Source of the DNA: Lepidodermella squamata
Lineage: Eukaryota; Gastrotricha
Length of the DNA stretch: 64,000 nucleotides
Assembly (NCBI GenBank): GCA_047495785.1
Contig: JBLDXI010000024.1
Coordinates: 5,084,001-5,148,000, forward strand
Direction: 5' to 3'
How positions within the stretch are numbered: the stretch's first letter is position 1; each line of letters opens with the position of its first letter. Below, piece by piece: positions 1 to 6,102 of this stretch. The notes below the pieces were generated by a model. It searched no databases and was not told the origin of the DNA. It saw nothing but the letters and a program-made list of their open reading frames with translations. Both the position numbers and the translations under genes were made by a program.

Positions 1-28
1 GTCTCGGGTTCAATCCCCGATGCCTCCA
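1..28 (+). tRNA. tRNA-Ala(CGC), 3' part
   Basis: Last 28 nt (T-arm, acceptor strand, A73) of the gene seen whole at 853-924; the rest lies left of the window. Its T6 terminator is intact. Confidence 0.9.
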
Positions 29-115
29 GTTGGCAATTTTTTCGCGTAACCTCTCGAAGATTAGTTGCTATATCGGTGAAAGTGACCAGAAATTACGCTA
101 AAAATGTGAAAATAG

Positions 116-199
116 TGTCAGAAGTGGGGTTCGAACCCACGCCAGTAGAAACTGACTGCGACCTGAACGCAGCGCCTTGGACCGCTCGGCCATCCTGAC
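116..199 (-). tRNA. tRNA-Leu(CAG), chimeric 3' end
   Basis: 84-nt type II tRNA that decodes CUG. Anticodon loop TTCAGGT between CTGCG and CGCAG, long variable arm (CAG-TTTCTA-CTG), A73. The 5' two thirds match the Leu(CAG) gene at 4348-4431, but T-loop base 60 is C and the 3' flank is that of Leu(CAA) at 1908-1991. The gene is therefore a recombinant of the two Leu genes, with the crossover in the T-arm. Cloverleaf intact, so it should still be functional. The transcript ends in a T4 then T5 tract on the minus strand, converging on the upstream Ala(CGC). Confidence 0.95.
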
Positions 200-368
200 G
201 AGATGGTGGAATAGATTGCTGATATCCTGCAGACGGCATTTTGCAAAGCTAAGATATCGCAGAGCAAGTACAGCAAACAGCAAAGTCGTATAACTGTTGC
301 CAATATAAAACTAGCCAGCTACGCCGATCGGGGTGTATCGTTTCTTAAACTGCTGAAGAAGCACTCAA

Positions 369-450
369 GTCGCTATGCCCGAGTGGTTAAGGGGTCTGAC
401 TAGAAATCAGATGCGGTCTCCGCGCGTAGGTTCAAATCCTACTGGCGACG
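369..450 (+). tRNA. tRNA-Ser(AGA)
   Basis: 82-nt type II tRNA; A34 is presumably edited to inosine to read UCU/UCC/UCA. Anticodon loop CTAGAAA between TCTGA and TCAGA, long variable arm GCGG-TCT-CCGC, T-arm GTAGG/CCTAC, acceptor GTCGCTA with TGGCGAC and the Ser-typical G73. B box GGTTCAAATCC. Pol III terminator T5 at 458-462. Only Ser tRNA in the unit. Confidence 0.96.
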
Positions 451-525
451 ACAGTTATTTTTGCATTATAACGACTGAAACTCAGTTCTGCAGTTAGCCT
501 CCAGAACAGTCCTCGCTTTCATCAG

Positions 526-597
526 GCGTCAGTGGTGTAACGGTCAGCATGGTTGCCTTCCAAGCAGCCGATCCGGGTTCGACTCCCGGCTGACGCA
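526..597 (+). tRNA. tRNA-Gly(TCC)
   Basis: 72-nt tRNA reading GGA/GGG. Anticodon loop CTTCCAA between GTTGC and GCAGC, acceptor GCGTCAG with CTGACGC, A73, T-loop TTCGACT. Pol III terminator T5 at 602-606. Second glycine gene of the unit is Gly(GCC), 3747-3817. Confidence 0.96.
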
Positions 598-676
598 CAC
601 GTTTTTAGCTCACACGTTTGAAAGCAATTGCTAGTGACGAGATTAAAGCTGTCCTTCCCAAAACCAGCGTTCGAGA

Positions 677-748
677 GGTCCCATGGTGTAGCGGTTAGCA
701 CTCTGGACTCTGAATCCAGCGACTCGAGTTCGATTCTCGATGGGACCT
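677..748 (+). tRNA. tRNA-Gln(CTG)
   Basis: 72-nt tRNA reading CAG. Anticodon loop CTCTGAA between CTGGA and TCCAG, acceptor GGTCCCA with TGGGACC, T73 as in animal Gln tRNAs. Terminator T6 at 756-761. No Gln(TTG) partner occurs in the unit. Confidence 0.96.
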
Positions 749-852
749 TGATACGTTTTTTCAAACAAACTTTCAGCTCACTCACTCTCAGCTGATGGAA
801 ACTTGCGATCGCAATATTTGTTACCATTCAAACCTTTTCTTTCACTAGCCTA

Positions 853-924
853 GGGGGCATAGCTCAGTGGTAGAGCGTCTCATTCGCATTGTGAAGGTCT
901 CGGGTTCAATCCCCGATGCCTCCA
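853..924 (+). tRNA. tRNA-Ala(CGC), terminator mutated
   Basis: 72-nt tRNA reading GCG. Loop TTCGCAT; acceptor GGGGGCA with TGCCTCC keeps the G3-U70 alanine identity pair; A73. The anticodon stem TCTCA/TGTGA has a U29-U41 mismatch in every copy of the array. In this copy the downstream T6 run has become TTTATT (933-938), so Pol III termination is probably weakened and transcription may run on towards the convergent Leu gene. Confidence 0.93.
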
Positions 925-1011
925 GTTGGCAATTTATTCGCGTAACCTCTCGAAGATTAGTTGCTATATCGGTGAAAGTGACCAGAAATTACGCTAAAAA
1001 TGTGAAAATAG

Positions 1012-1095
1012 TGTCAGAAGTGGGGTTCGAACCCACGCCAGTAGAAACTGACTGCGACCTGAACGCAGCGCCTTGGACCGCTCGGCCATCCTGAC
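1012..1095 (-). tRNA. tRNA-Leu(CAG), chimeric 3' end
   Basis: As 116-199. Crossover lies in the 14 shared bases 1026-1039, between the Leu(CAA)-type base at 1025 and the first Leu(CAG)-only base at 1040. Confidence 0.95.
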
Positions 1096-1264
1096 GAGAT
1101 GGTGGAATAGATTGCTGATATCCTGCAGACGGCATTTTGCAAAGCTAAGATATCGCAGAGCAAGTACAGCAAACAGCAAAGTCGTATAACTGTTGCCAAT
1201 ATAAAACTAGCCAGCTACGCCGATCGGGGTGTATCGTTTCTTAAACTGCTGAAGAAGCACTCAA

Positions 1265-1346
1265 GTCGCTATGCCCGAGTGGTTAAGGGGTCTGACTAGA
1301 AATCAGATGCGGTCTCCGCGCGTAGGTTCAAATCCTACTGGCGACG
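1265..1346 (+). tRNA. tRNA-Ser(AGA)
   Basis: As 369-450; no change seen. Confidence 0.95.
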
Positions 1347-1421
1347 ACAGTTATTTTTGCATTATAACGACTGAAACTCAGTTCTGCAGTTAGCCTCCAG
1401 AACAGTCCTCGCTTTCATCAG

Positions 1422-1493
1422 GCGTCAGTGGTGTAACGGTCAGCATGGTTGCCTTCCAAGCAGCCGATCCGGGTTCGACTCCCGGCTGACGCA
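1422..1493 (+). tRNA. tRNA-Gly(TCC)
   Basis: As 526-597; no change seen. Confidence 0.95.
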
Positions 1494-1572
1494 CACGTTT
1501 TTAGCTCACACGTTTGAAAGCAATTGCTAGTGACGAGATTAAAGCTGTCCTTCCCAAAACCAGCGTTCGAGA

Positions 1573-1644
1573 GGTCCCATGGTGTAGCGGTTAGCACTCT
1601 GGACTCTGAATCCAGCGACTCGAGTTCGATTCTCGATGGGACCT
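1573..1644 (+). tRNA. tRNA-Gln(CTG)
   Basis: As 677-748; no change seen. Confidence 0.95.
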
Positions 1645-1748
1645 TGATACGTTTTTTCAAACAAACTTTCAGCTCACTCACTCTCAGCTGATGGAAACTT
1701 GCGATCGCAATATTTGTTACCATTCAAACCTTTTCTTTCACTAGCCTA

Positions 1749-1820
1749 GGGGGCATAGCTCAGTGGTAGAGCGTCTCATTCGCATTGTGAAGGTCTCGGG
1801 TTCAATCCCCGATGCCTCCA
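1749..1820 (+). tRNA. tRNA-Ala(CGC)
   Basis: As 853-924 but with the intact T6 terminator (1829-1834). Confidence 0.95.
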
Positions 1821-1907
1821 GTTGGCAATTTTTTCGCGTAACCTCTCGAAGATTAGTTGCTATATCGGTGAAAGTGACCAGAAATTACGCTAAAAATGTG
1901 AAAATAG

Positions 1908-1991
1908 TGTCAGAAGTGGGGTTCGAACCCACGCCCTCTTTCGAGGACCAGATCTTGAGTCTGGCGCCTTAGACCGCTCGGCCATCCTGAC
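1908..1991 (-). tRNA. tRNA-Leu(CAA)
   Basis: 84-nt type II tRNA reading UUG. Loop CTCAAGA between CCAGA and TCTGG, variable arm CCTC-GAAA-GAGG, acceptor GTCAGGA with TTCTGAC, A73. No intron, unlike the animal and yeast Leu(CAA) genes. Its 3' T-arm and acceptor are identical to those of Leu(CAG) except at base 60, and this homology is where the 896-bp subunits were generated. Terminator on the minus strand: T4 at 1901-1904, followed by T5 a few bases on. Converges on Ala(CGC). Confidence 0.96.
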
Positions 1992-2091
1992 CAGATGTAG
2001 CTACTCTGGGAAATTGTTGTAATCCATCCGAAAATATGAGAAATTTGGCCGTTTAAAGGGCGAGCGCATTGCATTGCCGCATCTATCGATA

Positions 2092-2156
2092 GGCGAAATG
2101 GCTATCGCGTCGGACTTCGGATCCGAAGATTGTGGGTTCGAGTCCCATCAGCGTCG
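2092..2156 (+). pseudogene. tRNA-Arg(TCG), 8-nt deletion
   Basis: Carries the anticodon arm TCGGA-CTTCGGA-TCCGA (anticodon TCG), T-arm, 3' acceptor strand CAGCGTC and G73, but lacks 8 nt at the 5' end compared with the whole gene at 62149-62221. The loss lies between two GGCG repeats (GGCGctgtGGCG became GGCG) and removes most of the 5' acceptor strand and bases 8-9. The bases now upstream (CTATCGATAG palindrome, 2083-2092) cannot pair with the 3' strand. A and B boxes are largely kept, so it may be transcribed, but no acceptor stem can form. Confidence 0.85.
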
Positions 2157-2246
2157 GCTCTATTTTTGCTGGCCTTTTCTTTCGGCTGAGCTGTTATCAT
2201 AGCAACAGAATTATCACTTGTCAAGCTGTCAAGAATAATCACAAGG

Positions 2247-2319
2247 GCCTTCCTAGCTCAGTCGGTAGAGCATGTGACTTTTAATCACAGGGTCGGGGGT
2301 TCGAGTCCCCCGGAGGGCG
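2247..2319 (+). tRNA. tRNA-Lys(TTT)
   Basis: 73-nt tRNA reading AAA/AAG. Loop CTTTTAA between TGTGA and TCACA, D-arm as in animal Lys tRNAs, acceptor GCCTTCC with GGAGGGC, G73, T-stem of five G-C pairs. Terminator T5 at 2325-2329. Partner Lys(CTT) lies on the other strand at 4056-4128. Confidence 0.96.
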
Positions 2320-2386
2320 CAATATTTTTACCCAGGGTAACATGTTTATGGCATCGACCGGCTGCTAAGAAGACGAAGATCTCGAA

Positions 2387-2459
2387 GGGGGATTAGCTCA
2401 AATGGTAGAGCGCTCGCTTAGCATGCGAGAGGTAACGGGATCGACGCCCGTATCCTCCA
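2387..2459 (+). tRNA. tRNA-Ala(AGC)
   Basis: 73-nt tRNA, A34 presumably inosine in the mature RNA, reading GCU/GCC/GCA. Loop TTAGCAT between CTCGC and GCGAG; acceptor GGGGGAT with ATCCTCC keeps G3-U70; A73. T-loop is ATCGACG, i.e. A54 instead of the near-universal T54; plant Ala(AGC) tRNAs also have A54, and GATCGACGC still fits the B-box consensus. Terminator T6 at 2465-2470. Confidence 0.95.
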
Positions 2460-2532
2460 TATACTTTTTTCGGCAAGATAAAAAAGGCTGAAATGAGGAG
2501 ACTGCGCTTGCGAAAATAAAGCAGTCAACCGC

Positions 2533-2604
2533 GGCTCAGTAGCTTAGTGGTAGAGCGTCTGCCTAGTAAGATGAAGATCGAGGGTTCGATCCCCCCCTGA
2601 GCCT
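2533..2604 (+). tRNA. tRNA-Thr(AGT), mismatched allele
   Basis: 72 nt, loop CTAGTAA (anticodon AGT), acceptor GGCTCAG with CTGAGCC, T73, terminator T5 at 2616-2620. The 3' side of the anticodon stem reads GATGA, giving U29-U41 and G30-A40 mismatches against TCTGC; the sister allele (15238-15309) reads GCAGA and pairs fully. Both alleles also have an A50-C64 mismatch in the T-stem. May be a poor substrate or a pseudogene; the rest of the cloverleaf is sound. Confidence 0.7.
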
Positions 2605-2694
2605 GGTCTTGACACTTTTTGCAGCATTCGGAGGTCTTCCGTCCCTTTTATATAGCCATTTCATTCAGGATCAAAATTGGAAAGGCTAAAAGTG

Positions 2695-2766
2695 TTCCCT
2701 GACCGGGAATCGAACCCGGGCCGCCGCGGTGAAAGCGCGGAATCCTAACCACTAGACCATCAGGGA
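2695..2766 (-). tRNA. tRNA-Glu(TTC)
   Basis: 72-nt tRNA reading GAA/GAG. Loop CTTTCAC between CCGCG and CGCGG, acceptor TCCCTGA with TCAGGGA, A73, T-arm CCGGG-TTCGATT-CCCGG. Terminator T4 on the minus strand (2688-2691). First of four minus-strand genes in a row (Glu, Pro, Phe, Asn). Confidence 0.96.
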
Positions 2767-2857
2767 GGTGCAAAATCCCTGTTGTATGCGTAAACTGTGA
2801 AGAACTCAAATTATCAACGTCATCGCACCTTCAGCAACTCTGTGCAAAAAATAGAAT

Positions 2858-2929
2858 GGGCCCGTTCGGGAATTGAACCCGAGACCTCTCGCACCCGAAG
2901 CGAGAATCATACCCCTAGACCAACGGGCC
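2858..2929 (-). tRNA. tRNA-Pro(CGG)
   Basis: 72-nt tRNA reading CCG. Loop TTCGGGT between CTCGC and GCGAG, acceptor GGCCCGT with ACGGGCC, C73 (eukaryotic Pro identity base). Terminator T6 on the minus strand (2846-2851). Differs from Pro(TGG), 3591-3662, at only three bases, but lies in inverse orientation. Confidence 0.96.
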
Positions 2930-3009
2930 AACCTGACTTTACCCAATTGGCAACTGGCAACCAAAGACTTTATTAGAACGTCTCCAGCGTTTATGCAAAA
3001 CATGCGATA

Positions 3010-3082
3010 CGCCGAGACCCGGGATCGAACCAGGGACCTTTAGATCTTCAGTCTAACGCTCTCCCAACTGAGCTATCTCGGC
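3010..3082 (-). tRNA. tRNA-Phe(GAA), G73
   Basis: 73-nt tRNA reading UUU/UUC. Loop CTGAAGA between TTAGA and TCTAA, D-arm GCTCAGTTGGGAGAGC, T-arm CCTGG/CCGGG, acceptor GCCGAGA with TCTCGGC: almost the animal Phe sequence. The discriminator is G73, whereas A73 is the rule and an identity base for eukaryotic Phe tRNA; all copies here share it. Terminator T4 on the minus strand (2997-3000). Confidence 0.94.
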
Positions 3083-3170
3083 TGTTATTTACAGCAGTGC
3101 TAAAGTCGAAGCTTAACTTGTAGCTTAGCTAGGGAGCTCAATGCAGACTTTGGCAGCAAATAAAAAACTG

Positions 3171-3187
3171 CGCTCCTGGGTGGGCTC

Positions 3188-3227
<40 letters not shown>

Positions 3228-3244
3228 AATTGCGCCACAGAAGC
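3171..3244 (-). tRNA. tRNA-Asn(GTT)
   Basis: 74-nt tRNA reading AAU/AAC. Loop CTGTTAA between TTCGG and CCGAA, T-arm GGTGG-TTCGAGC-CCACC, acceptor GCTTCTG with CAGGAGC, G73. Terminator T6 on the minus strand (3162-3167). Divergent from Tyr across 183 bp, the longest spacer of the unit, in which I see nothing. Confidence 0.96.
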
Positions 3245-3427
3245 TGGCTAATCGCAGACTCGGCATCACCACTCAGCAATATGTAGCTTTTAACGCGAGC
3301 GTTGCCATGATCACGTTGTTGCCGTTACAGTTTGGCTGTAGCCGAGGTTAGATCGGCCTTCGCATAGAATATAAACAGAGCTGAACTGTCCTTCATCAAT
3401 GATCCTCAGCCGCTTTAGCTCTGCCAA

Positions 3428-3513
3428 CCCGCGATAGCTCAGCTGGTAGAGCGGAGGACTGTAGATGCAACGCAGCTATCCTTAGGTCGGTGGTTCAAGT
3501 CCGCCTCGCGGGA
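3428..3513 (+). tRNA. tRNA-Tyr(GTA) with intron
   Basis: 86 nt including a 13-nt intron; mature tRNA of 73 nt reads UAU/UAC. Acceptor CCCGCGA with TCGCGGG gives the eukaryotic C1-G72 identity pair, A73. Anticodon stem GAGGA/TCCTT, anticodon GTA at 3461-3463, intron directly after base 37. Only interrupted gene of the 20. Terminator T5 at 3522-3526. Confidence 0.96.
3465..3477 (+). other. tRNA-Tyr intron
   Basis: ATGCAACGCAGCT, placed between tRNA positions 37 and 38, the site used by the eukaryotic tRNA splicing endonuclease. Length and sequence look the same in all 17 Tyr copies. Confidence 0.85.
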
Positions 3514-3590
3514 TTGCATGGTTTTTCACTTTCGTTGGGTAGCAGCTTTTCATTCGTTCGTCAGTAAAAATGCGCTGATAGATGTGCAAA

Positions 3591-3662
3591 GGCCCGTTGG
3601 TCTAGGGGTATGATTCTCGCTTTGGGTGCGAGAGGTCTCGGGTTCAAATCCCGGACGGGCCC
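3591..3662 (+). tRNA. tRNA-Pro(TGG)
   Basis: 72-nt tRNA reading CCA and probably other CCN codons. Loop TTTGGGT between CTCGC and GCGAG, acceptor GGCCCGT with ACGGGCC, C73. Terminator T5 at 3667-3671. Near-identical inverted partner of Pro(CGG). No Pro(AGG) in the unit. Confidence 0.96.
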
Positions 3663-3746
3663 AAGCTTTTTGAGCTAATAGCTGAAGCGGCAGCATTACA
3701 AAAGGTGTTTGCCATAACCTTGAGCGCATGTAATGTTATCACAGCG

Positions 3747-3817
3747 GCATCGGTGGTTCAGTGGTAGAATTCTCGCCTGCCACGCGGGAGGCCCGGGTTC
3801 GATTCCCGGCCGATGCA
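3747..3817 (+). tRNA. tRNA-Gly(GCC)
   Basis: 71-nt tRNA reading GGU/GGC. Loop CTGCCAC between CTCGC and GCGGG, acceptor GCATCGG with CCGATGC, A73; the body is the animal Gly(GCC) sequence. Terminator T6 at 3828-3833. Confidence 0.96.
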
Positions 3818-3913
3818 AGCGACCCTGTTTTTTCATATCAGCTTCGATGTGCATCAGGCAAATTATGAGCGCAGCAAAATCAAAAGCACTGACAATTCAA
3901 GACGCTACAGTCA

Positions 3914-3985
3914 TCCTTGGTAGTATAGTGGTTAGTATCCCCGCCTGTCACGCGGGAGACCAGGGTTCGATTCCCTGCCAAGGAG
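3914..3985 (+). tRNA. tRNA-Asp(GTC)
   Basis: 72-nt tRNA reading GAU/GAC. Loop CTGTCAC between CCCGC and GCGGG, acceptor TCCTTGG with CCAAGGA, G73, T-arm CAGGG-TTCGATT-CCCTG. Terminator T6 at 3991-3996. The flanks exist in two forms (CTACAG/CTTCAG before, ATATA/ATAGG after). Confidence 0.96.
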
Positions 3986-4055
3986 TCAGCTTTTTTAGTT
4001 GCGGCGCATATATTTCGAGCCAATTTTTTGAGAAAATTGCTAAAAAGTTGATTGC

Positions 4056-4128
4056 CGCCCGATGTGGGGCTCGAACCCACGACCCTGGGATTAAGAGTCC
4101 CATGCTCTACCGACTGAGCTAACCGGGC
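4056..4128 (-). tRNA. tRNA-Lys(CTT)
   Basis: 73-nt tRNA reading AAG. Loop CTCTTAA between TGGGA and TCCCA, acceptor GCCCGGT with ATCGGGC, G73, T-arm GTGGG-TTCGAGC-CCCAC. Terminator T5 on the minus strand (4042-4046), facing that of Asp. Confidence 0.96.
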
Positions 4129-4207
4129 TGAGGCGCTATCAATTGCCTAAGCCGACAATTATGAAGCAGTTGACTGCTGGCGAATGTTGACTGCCATCAA
4201 AAATACT

Positions 4208-4280
4208 CGAGGCTGCCAGGAGTCGAACCTGGAATCTTCTGATCCGTAGTCAGACGCGTTGTCCATTGCGCCACAACCCC
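4208..4280 (-). tRNA. tRNA-Arg(ACG)
   Basis: 73-nt tRNA, A34 presumably inosine, reading CGU/CGC/CGA. Loop CTACGGA between TCTGA and TCAGA, acceptor GGGGTTG with CAGCCTC (wobble pairs at 2-71 and 5-68), G73. Terminator T5 on the minus strand (4199-4203). In units where Arg(TCG) is broken this is the only intact Arg gene. Confidence 0.96.
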
Positions 4281-4347
4281 ATTCGGTCGAAAGAAGGCTT
4301 GCAAGCGCTAATTAGCAGGCAGGAATGGGACTGAAGTGAAAAATGCA

Positions 4348-4431
4348 TGTCAGAAGTGGGATTCGAACCCACGCCAGTAGAAACTGACTGCGACCTGAAC
4401 GCAGCGCCTTGGACCGCTCGGCCATCCTGAC
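4348..4431 (-). tRNA. tRNA-Leu(CAG)
   Basis: Leu(CAG) in its own 3' flank, with T at T-loop base 60 (A at 4361 on the plus strand). Otherwise the cloverleaf of 116-199. Terminator T5 on the minus strand (4339-4343). Last of three minus-strand genes (Lys, Arg, Leu). Confidence 0.96.
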
Positions 4432-4600
4432 GAGATGGTGGAATAGATTGCTGATATCCTGCAGACGGCATTTTGCAAAGCTAAGATATCGCAGAGCAAG
4501 TACAGCAAACAGCAAAGTCGTATAACTGTTGCCAATATAAAACTAGCCAGCTACGCCGATCGGGGTGTATCGTTTCTTAAACTGCTGAAGAAGCACTCAA

Positions 4601-4682
4601 GTCGCTATGCCCGAGTGGTTAAGGGGTCTGACTAGAAATCAGATGCGGTCTCCGCGCGTAGGTTCAAATCCTACTGGCGACG
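4601..4682 (+). tRNA. tRNA-Ser(AGA)
   Basis: As 369-450; no change seen. Confidence 0.95.
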
Positions 4683-4757
4683 ACAGTTATTTTTGCATTA
4701 TAACGACTGAAACTCAGTTCTGCAGTTAGCCTCCAGAACAGTCCTCGCTTTCATCAG

Positions 4758-4829
4758 GCGTCAGTGGTGTAACGGTCAGCATGGTTGCCTTCCAAGCAGC
4801 CGATCCGGGTTCGACTCCCGGCTGACGCA
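4758..4829 (+). tRNA. tRNA-Gly(TCC)
   Basis: As 526-597; no change seen. Confidence 0.95.
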
Positions 4830-4908
4830 CACGTTTTTAGCTCACACGTTTGAAAGCAATTGCTAGTGACGAGATTAAAGCTGTCCTTCCCAAAACCAGC
4901 GTTCGAGA

Positions 4909-4980
4909 GGTCCCATGGTGTAGCGGTTAGCACTCTGGACTCTGAATCCAGCGACTCGAGTTCGATTCTCGATGGGACCT
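4909..4980 (+). tRNA. tRNA-Gln(CTG)
   Basis: As 677-748; no change seen. Confidence 0.95.
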
Positions 4981-5084
4981 TGATACGTTTTTTCAAACAA
5001 ACTTTCAGCTCACTCACTCTCAGCTGATGGAAACTTGCGATCGCAATATTTGTTACCATTCAAACCTTTTCTTTCACTAGCCTA

Positions 5085-5156
5085 GGGGGCATAGCTCAGT
5101 GGTAGAGCGTCTCATTCGCATTGTGAAGGTCTCGGGTTCAATCCCCGATGCCTCCA
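5085..5156 (+). tRNA. tRNA-Ala(CGC)
   Basis: As 1749-1820. Confidence 0.95.
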
Positions 5157-5243
5157 GTTGGCAATTTTTTCGCGTAACCTCTCGAAGATTAGTTGCTATA
5201 TCGGTGAAAGTGACCAGAAATTACGCTAAAAATGTGAAAATAG

Positions 5244-5327
5244 TGTCAGAAGTGGGGTTCGAACCCACGCCCTCTTTCGAGGACCAGATCTTGAGTCTGG
5301 CGCCTTAGACCGCTCGGCCATCCTGAC
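5244..5327 (-). tRNA. tRNA-Leu(CAA)
   Basis: As 1908-1991. Confidence 0.95.
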
Positions 5328-5427
5328 CAGATGTAGCTACTCTGGGAAATTGTTGTAATCCATCCGAAAATATGAGAACTTTGGCCGTTTAAAGGGCGAG
5401 CGCATTGCATTGCCGCATCTATCGATA

Positions 5428-5492
5428 GGCGAAATGGCTATCGCGTCGGACTTCGGATCCGAAGATTGTGGGTTCGAGTCCCATCAGCGTCG
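5428..5492 (+). pseudogene. tRNA-Arg(TCG), 8-nt deletion
   Basis: Same deletion as 2092-2156. Confidence 0.85.
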
Positions 5493-5582
5493 GCTCTATT
5501 TTTGCTGGCCTTTTCTTTCGGCTGAGCTGTTATCATAGCAACAGAATTATCACTTGTCAAGCTGTCAAGAATAATCACAAGG

Positions 5583-5655
5583 GCCTTCCTAGCTCAGTCG
5601 GTAGAGCATGTGACTTTTAATCACAGGGTCGGGGGTTCGAGTCCCCCGGAGGGCG
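5583..5655 (+). tRNA. tRNA-Lys(TTT)
   Basis: As 2247-2319. Confidence 0.95.
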
Positions 5656-5722
5656 CAATATTTTTACCCAGGGTAACATGTTTATGGCATCGACCGGCTG
5701 CTAAGAAGACGAAGATCTCGAA

Positions 5723-5795
5723 GGGGGATTAGCTCAAATGGTAGAGCGCTCGCTTAGCATGCGAGAGGTAACGGGATCGACGCCCGTATCCTCCA
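5723..5795 (+). tRNA. tRNA-Ala(AGC)
   Basis: As 2387-2459. Confidence 0.95.
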
Positions 5796-5868
5796 TATAC
5801 TTTTTTCGGCAAGATAAAAAAGGCTGAAATGAGGAGACTGCGCTTGCGAAAATAAAGCAGTCAACCGC

Positions 5869-5940
5869 GGCTCAGTAGCTTAGTGGTAGAGCGTCTGCCT
5901 AGTAAGATGAAGATCGAGGGTTCGATCCCCCCCTGAGCCT
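5869..5940 (+). tRNA. tRNA-Thr(AGT), mismatched allele
   Basis: GATGA stem, as 2533-2604. Confidence 0.7.
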
Positions 5941-6030
5941 GGTCTTGACACTTTTTGCAGCATTCGGAGGTCTTCCGTCCCTTTTATATAGCCATTTCAT
6001 TCAGGATCAAAATTGGAAAGGCTAAAAGTG

Positions 6031-6102
6031 TTCCCTGACCGGGAATCGAACCCGGGCCGCCGCGGTGAAAGCGCGGAATCCTAACCACTAGACCATCAGG
6101 GA
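6031..6102 (-). tRNA. tRNA-Glu(TTC)
   Basis: As 2695-2766. Confidence 0.95.

Larger units (their letters stand above)
116..1011. repeat. 896-bp subunit
   Basis: Short repeat: Leu(CAG)-, Ser, Gly(TCC), Gln, Ala(CGC). Starts in a chimeric Leu gene; at least the second of a run that continues left of the window. Confidence 0.95.
1012..4347. repeat. 20-gene unit, 3336 bp form
   Basis: First complete unit of the window. Lacks the 9 bp (GCTGCTATG) found before Asn in the 3345-bp form. Arg(TCG) broken, Thr(AGT) with the mismatched stem. Used as model for the gene entries below. Confidence 0.95.

Noticed and set aside
2083-2092. Palindrome CTATCGATAG as a protein-binding or attachment site
   Set aside because: It is missing in the units at 45138 and 57724 without other effect, and nothing else in the window shares it; it is mentioned only as a possible slippage site.
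3245-3427. A hidden or decayed tRNA, 5S RNA or other small RNA in the longest spacer (Asn to Tyr)
   Set aside because: I found no T-arm or B box on either strand and no 5S-like box C. A TATAAA-like stretch about 60 bp before Tyr is too isolated to call a promoter element.
1255-3600. CAA triplets just upstream of tRNA starts, a plant-type feature
   Set aside because: Seen before Ser, Thr, Tyr and Pro(TGG) but not before most minus-strand genes, so it may be chance.
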